From NCBI GenBank assembly GCA_951394405.1, contig OX596342.1, positions 1,178,001-1,242,000 of the forward strand: a stretch of 64,000 nt of DNA, in the 5' to 3' direction. Each line of letters begins with the position of its first letter. Within the stretch, counting starts at the first letter, position 1. Source of the DNA: Coprinellus micaceus. Lineage: Eukaryota; Basidiomycota; Agaricomycetes; Agaricales; Psathyrellaceae. The position numbers and the translations under genes were made by a program. This document shows positions 38,577 through 51,151 of the stretch, piece by piece. Under the pieces are notes generated by a model that saw only the letters and a program-made list of their open reading frames with translations, was not told the DNA's origin and did not search any database.

Positions 38577-40602
38577 TTAGCCGGTAGTTAGTGCCGGGTC
38601 GAAGGGAGAAACACACCCAAGGTTCGGACGGAACTTCTCAGCCTCAGAAACCGACTTGACCTGCAATGGTTTGACCGAGGGTGCGTTGATCGCAGCCGCA
38701 ATGCGGTTTGAGAGGCTTTGATCAACAGCAGCATAGATGGCCACTATTCCAGGGAATCGTCGTGAGTAGGGTACGAAGTTATAAGGGAAGATACTTACGC
38801 TGCCTGGCTTTGATTTCAGCGCTCTTGACGTTGCCGAAGTGGGCTGCGAGGTTCTTGACGTAGGCCTCGCGCTGGGCATCGTTCCAAACCTTCTGCCACA
38901 GGGCTCGCGGTTGCTCGAAATCGACTGGAAGCCATTAGCAATGTTGCCATCCGAGTAAAGCCCGACTTACGCTCAGTAATCTGGCTCAGGTCTCTCCATG
39001 CCCCACCAATAAAGTTCTCATGCTGGGCATCCCTATCGAGGTTACGAGTAGATGCATTGATATCTCCCTTCCTACCAGCGTAGGTGAGGGGCTGGATCGT
39101 GCTCTGATAGTTGGGCCTATTTCCCTGGTTGATGAACGCGGCAGGCCCGTCTCTCTGGAAGTTAGAGACAGGGTTCAGCGGTGCGTTGACGGGGAGCTGC
39201 TGGTAGTTGGGACCCAGACGATGGCGGTGGGTGTCCGGATACGAGAACAGACGGGACTGCAAGACCGGGTCTGCCGAGGGCTCGATGTACGGAATCAGGT
39301 GAGAAGGCGAGAAGGCGGCCTGCTCAATCTCTGCGAAGTAGTTTTGGGGGTTCTCGTTGAGAACGAGCTTCCCAATGGGCCGCAGAGGGTATTCCGAGTG
39401 CGGCCACACTTTCGTAAGGTCGAGAACGTTGTAGCGGAAGTTCTCGGCCTGTTCAGGTGTCATGGTTTGCTGTGTAGTGAATGAGAGGGACAAAATTAGC
39501 ACGATTGCGACATATTTGGGTTGGCAGAAGTGCTTGGACTCACGATGTAGACAGTCCAGGAAGGGAACTTCCCAGACTCGATGGCTTCGAACATGGCTTG
39601 AGTACCGTAGTCAGGGTTCTCGCCGGCAAGGCGTCCCGCTGTGTCGTTATCGAGAGTCTGAAGAACCGGACCCCAGTCAGTCAGCGGGTATTCGATAACC
39701 TAAGTTCCATGAGAAGAACACCATACCTTGAAGCCACCGTCAGTTCTGACATGGACTTGGACATAAACGAAGCTTCCGTCGTCCTTGAGCCACTTGAAAG
39801 TATGCCCGGAGTAACCGTGCTCTTGGTGGAATCCGTCGGGGGTTCCACGGTCCGAGAAGAGGATCATCAGCTGATGAATCGACTCCGGGTTCTGGGAGAG
39901 ATAGTCCTGAAGAAAGAGGAAATTGCTTTGACATCAGCTTCACAGAACCCCTTCACTCCGGGCTAGAGCAAAAAGGACACCGACCCAGAACATATCAGCG
40001 TCCTTGAGATGGGTCTGAGGGTCCCTCTTCTGTGTGTGAATGAAGTGAGGGAACTTGGCCGGGTCGCGGATGAAGAACACTGGGGTGTTGTTGAAGACCC
40101 AGTCCCAGTTCCCTTCATCGGTGCGAAGCTTGATCGCGAAGCCGCGGGGGTCCCGAGCGGTGTCCGCTGAACCAGATTCGCCGCCGACAGTGGAGAAACG
40201 CACAGTCGCGCGAACTTTCTTGCCGACCTGCTTGAAGAGGGACTGGGAGGTGATGTCGCTCAGGTCGTGAGTGACCTCGAAGTAGCCATGGGCGCCGGCT
40301 CCTTTGGCGTGGACCTAGTCGGGTACATGAGCCGGGCGCCTAATGCACACACCAACAGTAAACTCACAACTCGCTCGGGGATTCGCTCGCGGTCAAAGTG
40401 AGCGAGGAGGTCGATGTGGTGGAAGTCTGGGGTGTTTTAGTAAAGGCGGGGATCTCGAGGGGACGAACGTCCACCCACCTTGCAAGAGCAGGGGGCCATT
40501 GATCCCAGCACGCTGAGCAGCGTAGGGCTCGCTGACAGGCGCCCCATTCGAGGTGGTGTACAGAGCACCGTCTTTATTATCCCAGACTTGTTGAGAAGGC
40601 AT
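38577..40602 (-). CDS. Small-subunit heme catalase
   Basis: Breaks down hydrogen peroxide. Eight exons (40602-40479, 40426-40368, 40314-39985, 39906-39727, 39657-39544, 39469-38971, 38924-38799, 38743-38577) total 1599 nt, or 532 residues, the size of the small-subunit clade without a C-terminal flavodoxin-like domain. The active-site signature [20 protein letters not shown] is complete with the catalytic His, the distal Asn lies in the [11 protein letters not shown] block, and [17 protein letters not shown] contains the proximal heme-ligand Tyr. No secretion signal and no C-terminal SKL-like peroxisomal tripeptide are seen, so the enzyme is probably cytosolic or uses another targeting route. 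A TATA box sits 60 bp upstream of the ATG. Confidence 0.97.
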
Positions 40603-41770
<1,168 letters not shown>

Positions 41771-41958
41771 TTTTTGAGTCGGGGATGAGGATCACTTCAC
41801 TGGCAGCGACGTTGAGCGCCCTCAGCCTTTCACTGCCGAAACGGCCATCAGTGTACTGTACAGTTGCGCGGCAAAGGGCGGATCACGTAAGCCGGAGCTA
41901 AGGTCTGATCCGTTGATGGAACGGAACTGGACTTCAATATTCCGGTCTGTACTACATG

Positions 41959-43198
41959 CTATGAAGAACTTGGGGAATCCATAGAGGGCGTTGGCTCCTT
42001 GGACTGTGCGGTCTCCACCACCTTCTTGGCCTTTGCCTTCTTGATAACGACCCCCGTCAGCTTGTTCTTCGTCTCTCGAGCGACTTTGGGCTTGCTCTCG
42101 CTGCTGAACCCCGCCTTGGACGATGTCAAGAAAGGAGGAGCTATGGGGAATGTCGGCAAGTTGGGAGGCCTCTGGGTCTTCCGATGTTGAGGACCGTTAG
42201 CGGGAACAGGGACGGCATTTGGAGATGGTGCAGGCGGCTTCAAGGGTAGCGAAGGGTTGAACGGGAGTGTAGACTGTAGGGCAGGGTTCGTGGCTTTGGC
42301 CTTGTCGTCCTCTATCTGCCTGAGTTTGGCTTCCATCATCGCAATCTTCTGCGACGTCCCACTAGCCCCCAATCGTCAATATGCGCCTGAGGGAAGGACG
42401 GCCCTGGTTACTCACGGTTCTTGCCTGTGCCGCACACCTGACTTGAGAAGGCTGATGGCGGTCGGTCGACTCGCATCGAATGCGCCCCTTCTGTGCCCAG
42501 ATGGGCCAGTATGGTTGCCGTACTGGTCTAGAGGGGCTTGCTGTGCATGTGTGACGGTAATCTTCCTTCCGCGAAGGAGTTTATCGTTCGCCATGCCCAA
42601 GGCTTTCTGGGCATCCTACAACCAACGTGTTCAGTCAGCCAGTTGGAACGTCTGTGTATCCATCATCCCAGGGAGGATGTTCCCTGAACTCGTTTAGCAC
42701 CGTCACGTCCAGGTTGTTCGGGGGCATGGGTCATTCGTTGACAAGTGCAGCGAGGAGAGGGACCATGAGCAACGGGAAACATGGATAGGGGGAGAGTGGA
42801 GGTGGATACTCACTGCGTCGGCGCTGTACTCGATAAAAGCGTACCCCCGTGGCTTCCCCTTCATAGGCCCGGCTTTGTGAAATAGGAAGTCCAGCTTCGT
42901 GACCTTCCCGAACTTGCTGAAGACTCGGAGGAGAGTATATCTGCGTGAGCAAGGCGGGTAGTTAGCCTAGGACGAATGAATAAGGAGGTACCCAGACTTA
43001 CTCATCGACCGAGGGATGTAGATTCCCAATATACAGTCGGTCAGTGAGTAACCGCCTCGGCTGCTCAACGGGTTCTGGGCGTTCAGGAGGGGGCAGCGCA
43101 GTGGGTTTGGGGTAGGATAGATGGGTCTGCTCCAGTGTATGGTTGTCGACTTCGAGGTGCTCCAAGTCATCAAGGGTTATGCTACTTGAGGTGGCCAT
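41959..43198 (-). CDS. RBM18-like RRM protein
   Basis: Single-RRM protein of the RBM18 type; the molecular role of this family is poorly known. Four exons (43198-43002, 42940-42814, 42615-42416, 42361-41959) total 927 nt, or 308 residues. RNP2 is LYIGNLHPSVDE and RNP1 is KGKPRGYAFIEY, within DFLFHKAGPMKGKPRGYAFI, which closely follows the RBM18 pattern. After the RRM comes ITVTHAQQAPLDQYG, then a Pro-rich low-complexity region, a helical MMEAKLRQIEDDKAKA stretch and a Lys-rich tail that may localise it to the nucleus. The fungal protein is longer than animal RBM18 because of this C-terminal part. Confidence 0.85.
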
Positions 43199-43523
43199 AA
43201 CGGTTTGAAATGTGGTCAGAGAGCGAGAGATGGTGAGGGCAAGACTCAAGAAGGAGACAATGAGGAAGGGATCGCCCCCGGTGACCTCGGTCCCCGTTCC
43301 GGTGCGGCGTTGGGCTTCGGTCAGCAGAGCGAGGCAACCTTTTGCTCCTTCTATGCGGCACCCCTTCCAAGTTCCGTATTCCTTTTTCATGAACTCTAGC
43401 ACGAATCATCCCCGGAGCGTCACGGACCCACTCAACAGCAACACTTGAATTTGATGAGGAATTCCAGCTTGAACCAGAACATGATGCGTCATTCGCCCCC
43501 TGCCCCATAACCTGTCTGTAGGA
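43199..43523. other. Divergent gap, RBM18-like gene and repeat-family gene
   Basis: 325 bp between divergent starts; no distinct element recognised. Confidence 0.4.
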
Positions 43524-44821
43524 ATGCTTGCAAGGCTGGTATGTCGAGCAACCCCCCACAATGTGAGTCTATGATGGATGCAGACCCTCTATCTCCCTCG
43601 CTAAACCTGTTTTTAGGGCCTAATTGTGGGTTCTCTACCTAGGATTGCTGTGAGAAGCCAGAACACTACGGTCTGGGGACGAAACAGAGCGGTTGGGCTC
43701 ACGAGGCCTCAAGTCTGGCAATGCCAGAGGCTGAGTACCGTATCCGAGCCAAGCTCTGGACAGGTCATACAAGCAAAGGTGAGAATGCCTCGAAACCCAA
43801 CGATCCGTTCCAACCTCCATCCCCGTTGTGTTTTTTCCAGGAAAGGATGCCTCACCAAGTAAGGCCCCCAATCTCAACCCTTGACCCATCGAAATACACC
43901 CCACAAGAAATTCTGGATTTGTCTGGCTACCAGACCAAGTACTTCTCCTTTTCAGGGCTCCTCCACTTACGTTATAGAGTATGGTACAAAAGCTTTGGAG
44001 AGATACCCTTCCCTCCTGGGACGAAGGGCATCCTGTACTTTCACGACCGGTCCAACGCCCACCCCCTAGCAGGCGACATTCGGTTCCGTGTCCTTCCACT
44101 TGACACTGTTCAGGATTGGAACTCGGTCGATACTGCGGAACTCTTCGCAAGAGGACATGACCTACTCGACTACACCGGGCTCAGCCCCTGGCGTATTTCG
44201 CTGGTCTCCGTCATACACTCGGACGCGCATGGCCTATACGACTTTATGAAAACACAAGGCTACATTGTAGGGGAGGCCGAACTCGCAGTGCACGCTCTGC
44301 AGCATGCGCTCTCCCGGGCCCCAGAGGCAAAGCCCCGCCGCCGTGTACAGCGACAGGTACTCGACAGGGTCACGGATCCGTTCATCCTTGATTTATACAA
44401 GGATCGTGAAGTCCTCCTGGTTCTTGCCGAAGAGGGTATCGTACCAAGGGCGGTCTTCCCTCGACAGAACACGAATGTACGTGTGAATGAACGTTGCCGT
44501 TCACAAACTTCATACTCTGGTACGATATTCAGCCCAGATATACTTTCCCTTATGATTCACGGTCATACAGGAACAGTCCTTGTACGATTTGAGATGATTC
44601 GAGAGGCTAGCCGTAACTGGGTAGTGATGCGCGTGCTCAAGTCCCTCAAACACCCCAACCCAAAGGACGCCGTCACACAGACGTAGGGTGAACTCCTCAA
44701 AAAGTACCATTCGGCCAAGAACATTGAGATGGTGTGGAAGACTCGGGCGACCAAGAAGTTTCTTACTCCATCATCTCTCAAGCTTCTGGAAAAAGTGTAT
44801 CTCCCCAAAGACCCCGCCTAA
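43524..44821 (+). CDS. Unnamed fungal family protein, in-frame TAG near its end
   Basis: I do not recognise a function. Best model: ATG at 43524, exon 1 43524-43562, intron 43563-43642, exon 2 from 43643, which joins in frame and gives 360 residues to the TAG at 44684-44686. The same frame then continues without another stop for 44 more codons to a TAA at 44819-44821. That extension (GELLKKYHSAKNIEMVW...) matches the sequence after the equivalent point in the decayed copy at 20770-21690, so the TAG looks like a recent nonsense mutation, or the site of readthrough. Conserved-looking blocks are YRIRAKLWTGH, STLDPSKYTPQEILDLSGYQ, GLSPWRISLVSVIHSDA, GYIVGEAELAVHALQHAL and IHGHTGTVLVRFEM. There are no transmembrane segments and no catalytic signature. 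Confidence 0.6.
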
Positions 44822-45272
44822 CCCTACATTTCGCTCGATACCCCTTGAACGCTCATTGAATTCAGCGCTTTACCAGGCGGCTAAATATTCGTTTTCTACT
44901 CGACCTAAAATCGAGACACTTTGTTGAAATTCTTACTATTTCGTTCAACCTAGCACCTATCTCAGAGACCACCATATCTCCTTAATCAACACCTTCTCGC
45001 CTTTCAAGAGCCTGAATGGTCGGCTGCTTGGCCGACCCGAGCATGGGGGCCTGACAAGAGGTCGCCATGAGCATCCAACCGCCGCTGTCAGTTCTCAAGC
45101 TGACCCAACCAAGTTATTCCATGCAGAAAAGTATGTGTATAGTCCCCGGTAGTGTTCGTACAGAAAAAGTAGCTTACAAAACTACACCAATCTATATCCC
45201 CAAACTTACTCTGCACCAGGCAGCAGTAATCGTATCGATATGCGAGCCGTGTGTGTCTTGCTGCTAAGCCCA
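44822..45272. other. Gap, no gene seen
   Basis: 451 bp between the end of the repeat-family gene and the end of the four-helix membrane protein gene (convergent). Confidence 0.45.
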
Positions 45273-46293
45273 CTACGCCAGGTTGCTTGCATCCTTGCCT
45301 CTCTGGACACCATACGCCTGCGAAGGTAGCGCGAACGCGTACTCCGACTGCGGGCGCCCTTGGCCTTGATCGTAATGGTGGTTGTCGGCGCCGACGACCC
45401 CGCCCTCATCGTAGGACTTGCCGCGACCGTGGACAGGTGCGGTGCGAGGATCCATGAAGGTGCCCCGGTGCGAATCGGCGTAAGCGCTGTAGGAGAATCG
45501 CTGGGGGTACCCGTTGTAGATCATGGTTACGGGCGGGTTGACTGATTGAGGGACGACAGGAGCGAGCTTGGCCATCTCCTCGTCTTCCAGCTGGTCCGAG
45601 TAGCGGTCCACGATGAAGTACGCGTCTGTCAGTCAGAGGTTAGTCGACTGGATTGCGCTCCTTGGGAGGAAAAGTTACTTACACAGCTCAATCAACCAGG
45701 CAATTACGTAGATGGCCACGATCGCGCCCTTGACGAGGCTCATGCCAGTTTGGCATATCTTTCGGGTCTCGTCGTCGGTCTTGCCTTCCATACAAGCAGC
45801 AATCGCATTGTCAGGAGCTTGCTTGAAGACGGAGTAAATCGTGAAGACACCCGAGCCGATAGACAGCCCGAGGTGGATGGCAATGCCAGCAGAGAAGGCA
45901 GTGACCATGGAGCGGCTGCGAACGAGGGAGCCGACGAAACCGAAGGTTCCCAGAACGCCGAGCAGGGTGAAGATGGACGAATGGATGTACAAAGCGATCT
46001 CATCCACGATGTCCACCGGGTAGTTTTCTGTTGGAAAAACGGGCAAAGGTCAATCAAGCGAATAAAAGGCGAGTCGAGGGGCTGTACGTACTCAGTTGGG
46101 ATACTGAAATCCACCCTACAGCTGCGACGATCGAACCTCCGACCATAGCAAGGAGCGAGAGGATCTAGATACACAAGCGCTCATACCGTCAGGTCCATGC
46201 TCCTCTGGCTGCAGAAACTGGGGCACGACTCACGAAAACTCCGAGCCTGACCGGCAAGCAGCAGCAGAATTTACGGCTTTCAACGGTGAGCAT
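45273..46293 (-). CDS. Tetraspan-type membrane protein, function unknown
   Basis: Four exons (46293-46234, 46164-46092, 46027-45683, 45625-45273) total 831 nt, or 276 residues. Four hydrophobic helices are visible: one after the N-terminal KFCCCLPVRLG, which has a Cys cluster suited to palmitoylation; IFTLLGVLGTFGFVGSLV; a third around FSAGIAIHLGLSIGSGVFTI; and GAIVAIYVIAWLIEL. The loop between helices 3 and 4 holds two Cys (ACMEGKTDDETRKIC) that could form a disulfide. The C-terminal third is a hydrophilic Tyr/Gly/Gln-rich cytoplasmic tail. The topology is like MARVEL or tetraspanin-like fungal proteins, but no diagnostic CCG motif is seen, so I do not assign it to either. A TATA box lies about 130 bp upstream. 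Confidence 0.85.
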
Positions 46294-47370
46294 TGTCGAA
46301 ATGGAATTCTTGGGTGTCAGACCTGCTGGGGGGGACGAGTAACCAGTACTGGACGGGGGGAAGGATCAACCTTGACGGGCGCAGCCACGATGGAAGGAAA
46401 GCTGGCCTTGCGTCGCCATGGGCCTTATATATGTTTGGAGGTGAGCGTTTTGATGCAGGAGGGTGATGTGATTTCATGATGATGGTTGTCGCATGATGTC
46501 CATCGTCCAGGCTCCAGTGGCCACGGCCTTGACTTCCCTGCCCCCCGGATCCGCATCTCTACGACATATGGGCCACAGAGCAGGGCATTGCGGGCGAGCC
46601 GGAAGGCGGTGAATGGCATCACCCTCTCCTCTCCTGAGGGCAACGGTGACAGTTCCAATCAGATCGACATCGCCTACGTCGAGGTCAGAGCGCCCATAGA
46701 AGCTCCAAGACACACTGAGATTTAAGTGGTTCTTTCTTCACGATGGTTTGGAAGTGACATACCTGTGTTTACTTGCGGCATTTCAAAGTCTGCTTGTCTG
46801 CGCGACGAACACTCGGCGGCAGGGCCCCTCTTGCACACAATTCAGCGGCACGCAATTACTAGTTGGAGCCTATTGGTCGGTCATGGTGGTGTACTAGTAT
46901 AGCACCCATGGTCAGCAGCTGACCGCTCTGAGCGGTGAGTGGATCCCGTTGTGGAAACCCCCTTTTGCCAATGGGCGCTTACCGCTGATACCCGAGACGA
47001 GTAGCTCTCCGGGCAGAAGGGCGAGACAACGTTCAATTGAAGAAGTTGGGGCCGATGGGTGCGTAGCCAACTCTTGTAGCATAGCCAATATAGTCAACAA
47101 GGGTGTTTTGGTGTCTCCACCGCCGTTGGGGATCAAAGCATTCAATTGAAAGGCAGTGTCTTTGCACGACGGAACGTCATGGAGAACACCGGAATGAGCC
47201 CTCTTCCGCCTTACAAGAGTCAATTACAAGGTGATGGCTCTAAACTCGCAAAAATATCTAGTACGTGTACGCAGAATTGTATCGGCGTGTCTCTGGCCCT
47301 CAATCTTCGTTAAGCGCCCAACCATCCGGGGGCGGAAGCGTTCGCCCCTATCCGTTCTCAACCTGATCCA
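46294..47370. other. Intergenic region, no gene seen
   Basis: 1.08 kb between the promoter of the membrane protein gene and the 3' end of the cupin gene. Opposing open frames near 46486-46725 show no family resemblance. Confidence 0.45.
46425..46431 (-). promoter_or_regulatory. TATA box of the tetraspan gene
   Basis: TATATAA on the minus strand, about 130 bp upstream of the ATG at 46293. Confidence 0.4.
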
Positions 47371-48133
47371 TCAAACCACCTTCAAATCCCGCTCGAACCC
47401 CTTAATTTTCTCTTCATCTCCCCCAAACAACCTCTCCAAGCCCTCCCTCGTCAAGTACTTGTGGTCGTCCCAATCGAACCCCGGAACAACTACCTCCGTG
47501 ATCAAGCAGTTCACCCTGTCCCTCGCTTCTTCCCTCTCACCCTCTGGGGCAGCTCCCGCAGCGTCAAGGTCTTCTTGAGGGAGCTCGGACATCTTCCAGA
47601 CCCCCGTACCGACGAGGAGCATGCGCGTCTCCCCCTCCGCCTCGTTCGGACCCATGATGTGATGCTCGATTTTTGGTGGGGAGGTGGGGTGGATAAGGGT
47701 GTATTGGGCGCGACCTTGGTGCAGGACGTGGTACGTCTAGGGCGATCGTTAGGTTGAAGTCAGAAGAGAGGGCGGCAGGGAGAAAGGCTGGCGTACAATG
47801 GATTTGTTCATGTGGATCACGCCCCTCGGTCGGTCATGGGAGAGAAGGTAGAAGATGGAGGTCGACATTGGGCGAGGCTTATCATCTGGTGGTACAGAAG
47901 ATGAGCGAGAAGGGGAGGGTCCAAGTTGGAGTGGGAACTAACCGGCGAAGGGACTTGCGATCTGGTTCTCCTGAAGGTCAGTCAATTTGTAATACCCTGA
48001 GGAGCAGTTGTGGTCAGTTTTCAGGCGCAAGGCCCACCGTGCGGATGGTTAGTTCTCATATCTCACCACCCTCCGGGTGCGCATCGAGCCCGAGCTCGGA
48101 TATCAGTTGACTGCTTGGGGCAACGGTGGCCAT
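47371..48133 (-). CDS. DUF985 cupin-family protein
   Basis: Small single-domain cupin of the DUF985 (cupin_5) family, for which no firm reaction is known. Four exons (48133-48067, 47996-47943, 47885-47797, 47736-47371) total 576 nt, or 191 residues. The family pattern is followed step by step: ELGLDAHPEGGYYKLTD at the start, MSTSIFYLLSHDRPRG, NKSITYHVLHQGRAQYTLIH with the cupin His, MGPNEAEGETRMLLVGTGVWK, and CLITEVVVPGFDWDDHKYLT. The open frame at 47371-47655 alone would miss half the domain; the upstream exons were found by continuing the family pattern. Confidence 0.88.
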
Positions 48134-49410
48134 TCTGCGTTTGGGGGCTGGGGTGTTTTTGCGATAAAGCGACTCCCCGTGTTCGTGGTTATAGGTCTCG
48201 GGGCGCATGCGATATTGCTCCATTTATCCAGCATTTCCAAGCAATCATCAACACTGCGCAGATGCGGTCTGCAGGGGCTTGATAACGAAGCAACGTATTT
48301 TGAACTATTTTCGGCGGTTTGACGGCTGCGAGGGGGATTGGGTTTACCAATCCACTGCACTAAACTCCGAGCCCCAGGGTCGTCTAGGTCCCCGTGTTCG
48401 ATGGGACAACGACAAGGAATCGGGGGACAGGCGCCTAAACTCAGCCTAGCCGTTCCGCGGAAAAGACAGGCGGTTATGGACCCACCGCTGCCACCACCCT
48501 TTTCAAAGGGAAAGGCCCAGAAGCTCGGATTTGGCAAGGGGGTGCTTCCGGTCGTCGAAGGAACTGCGGCACGGGACCATGGGGAGGAGGCAGCGAGGGG
48601 AGAGGATGGATGTCTGGATGGCTGGATGGCTTATGTGAATGCATATACCGTAGACGGCAACCCCCCTCCTTCGAACGAGGAAAGGTCGACCGTGACAGCA
48701 ATAAGTACTCAAGCCTTCCCAATGGTGATGCTGAAGACGGGCCTGGACTCGAGGAGTGATGCAACCATGGATCGAAATGCAAGCTTGAACAAGGGCCCAC
48801 TTACTAGGTACCAAACACAGTGTCCAACCAACCTAATCTCTGTTATGAGATACGATAAGAGGGTCGAACTGTGTGCGTCATCCGTGCCCGCAGCAAGTTG
48901 GTATCAGAGATACTCGTGACTCGTGAAACAACGGGCCCCTCCTCATTCCACAGCAGTACTACAGATACCTGGGGTCGAACCCAAAGAGAGATGCTAGCGC
49001 CTGATGTTCCAAGGGGGGTCTCGGAGATCCTGGAATTTCTTGACTCGGAACCAGGTCGTGACGACGGAAAGGGCGGGTTGAAGGGCGATTTCGTTCAACG
49101 TTGCCGCTGGGTGAGGACATTGGGGCGGAATTAAGGCGCCTTCCAGAACCTTAAGGTGCTGCCAACGACAGGTGTGTACCAAGAGTCTTGGAGCATAGAT
49201 TTGAGGACCAAGAGGCGCGCACAGCGAAATTGATGGAATGACAGAGACAGGGGCAAGTGGCGATGCAGCTGTGAGCCGTGTCGGTTGCTGAGCCTTGCTC
49301 CCAGCCAGCAACGACACCGCAGCGCACTATCCACTCCCTCTCTTCCAGTCCCTTCCAGGCTTCACGAACCGCTTTACGACCCAGATTCTATCCCGTAACG
49401 ACAGACTACC
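48134..49410. other. Divergent intergenic region, cupin gene and YKT6
   Basis: 1.28 kb. Holds overlapping open frames on both strands (up to 193 codons at 48338-48919) with no recognisable similarity. A GGTCGAACCC stretch near 48978 resembles part of a tRNA T arm, but no cloverleaf can be drawn. Confidence 0.4.
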
Positions 49411-50295
49411 ATGAAGATATTCGCTATCTCCATCCTTCTTGCACCCCCGAGCGGCGCCACCAGCGTACTGAGCTCCGCGAGTGACCTGTCCTCGTTCTCC
49501 TTCTTCCAGAGAGGTTCCATCGAAGAGTTCATGACGTTCTTTGCGAAGACCGTATCGGAGCGGACGCAGCAGGGCCAGAGGCAGAGCGTGCAGGAGAATA
49601 ACTATATTGCGCACGTCTACAATCGCGGAGGCGCCGAACAACTCTGCGGTGAGTGCGGCTGAAGACCATTCTTTGGAAGGGAGACCTTTCCTTCGAAACC
49701 CGTCGTGCTTATCGCCCCCACTTGCGCTGCCTCTTATCCTTGTAGCCGTCATCATCTGTGATCAAGAATACCCTGTCCGCCCGGCGTTCTCGTTGCTGTC
49801 GAAGCTGTTGGATGACTTCATCTCGAAAGTCCAAACGTCGTCATACTCGAACCCGTCTTCGATTTCGTTCCCTGACATTCAGAACTATCTCCAGAAGTAT
49901 CAGGACCCGACTCAGGCTGACACTATCATGCGCGTGCAGCAGGAGCTCGATGAAACGAAGATCGTTCTCGTAAGTGTTACATTTGTCTCCTTGGCACGCT
50001 ACTTGTTTCGTATATCCCGAACCTTGTTTATTATCACCACTTGATATCCATCCTCCATACCCGCACCCGATTACTCATACCTTCATTCTTTCTAGCACAA
50101 AACGATAGAGTCTGTCCTCCAACGGGGGGAGAAGCTTGATAGCCTCGTTGACAGGTCGAACGCGCTCTCCGCACAGAGCAAAATGTTCTACAAGCAAGCG
50201 AAGAAGGTTCGTCTACATCCTTCTCCCATGTCTCCCGGTCTCAAAGGATGGATTCTTCCTTCGCTTAGCAAAACTCATGCTGCTCTATTATGTGA
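49411..50295 (+). CDS. YKT6: R-SNARE Ykt6
   Basis: Longin-domain R-SNARE for ER-Golgi, vacuolar and autophagosome fusion. Four exons (49411-49648, 49746-49969, 50096-50206, 50269-50295) total 600 nt, or 199 residues, against 198 in human. The longin domain runs from the start through [18 protein letters not shown] and [17 protein letters not shown]; the SNARE motif is [20 protein letters not shown] with [16 protein letters not shown]. The last exon encodes only QNSCCSIM plus the stop: Cys195 is the expected palmitoylation site and CSIM the farnesylation box. Open-frame calling alone misses this 27 nt exon and with it both lipid sites. Confidence 0.97.
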
Positions 50296-51151
50296 GCGAA
50301 CGGAAGAACCCCCGTATGCCGAGCGCTGCTTTGCCCTCCGTGCTGTGCTTCCTTTGCTTCTCAAACAATTTCAATCCCGGACTCGCCATGCGGCCCGATT
50401 TGTTTTTGGCTACATACCCCTTGACTTGCTATCTCGAATGTATGGTAAATATGTTCATGGGATGGATATAGGCCACCGTACACCCCTTCTTTGAGGACCT
50501 TGCGTGTGCGCTGAAAGGAATGGAGGACTGGGGAGACACTTACCTTTGGCAGGCTAAGAGAGCGGTAATAGATGTGTACCTCCGAATCAGCGGAACCAGT
50601 CAGAATTCAGTTAATACTCAAGGCCTAACATTCCGATCTTCAATCACTTACGACGTGCGGAGGCTATCGTACTTGGACGAATTGAGCGGGTTACACACAG
50701 CTCGGGCGTTGGAACCCTCCGGTACGTGTGGACGCCGATATACTCGTAACAAGCATTGTTTTCTTTCGAGAACTCAATGGATACCAGTCAGTGGACACTT
50801 GGCGCCCACGATACACACCGCAGCGGCGATAGAACTGGGTTAACTGATTGATTTGGGAGACGGAGACAGGAGGAATTGAGTGATTGCGCCGGGCATCCAT
50901 CACGTCCGCGCGTTATCCACACCCTGCAAAGTGCCTTTAAACGCCCGACGTATATAATGGGCCTGAGCTAGACCAGTCCGTGCCTGTACCAAATCCCCAG
51001 GCTACAAATACTCAGCCCTGCCGAGCTGTCATATCGACTTGGTCCCTGAACCAAACCCATTCCTCGTGCCTTGGAGCCCTCATCCCACTTCCTTTCCTCC
51101 ACCTCTTATTAAGCTCTAGCTTTCGCCAATACCCCTTCTTCACCCCCAACC
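50296..51151. other. Intergenic region with promoter of the dioxygenase gene
   Basis: 856 bp; the YKT6 3' UTR and the promoter of the Ppo-like gene with a TATA box at 50951. Confidence 0.5.
50951..50958 (+). promoter_or_regulatory. TATA box of the Ppo-like gene
   Basis: TATATAAT about 200 bp upstream of the ATG at 51152. Confidence 0.45.

Noticed and set aside
48338..48919. 193-codon plus-strand open frame between the cupin gene and YKT6
   Set aside because: A comparably long frame exists on the opposite strand and neither shows family similarity.
48960..49020. tRNA-like GGTCGAACCC stretch
   Set aside because: T-arm pairing fails in the middle, and no matching acceptor, D arm or anticodon arm can be drawn.
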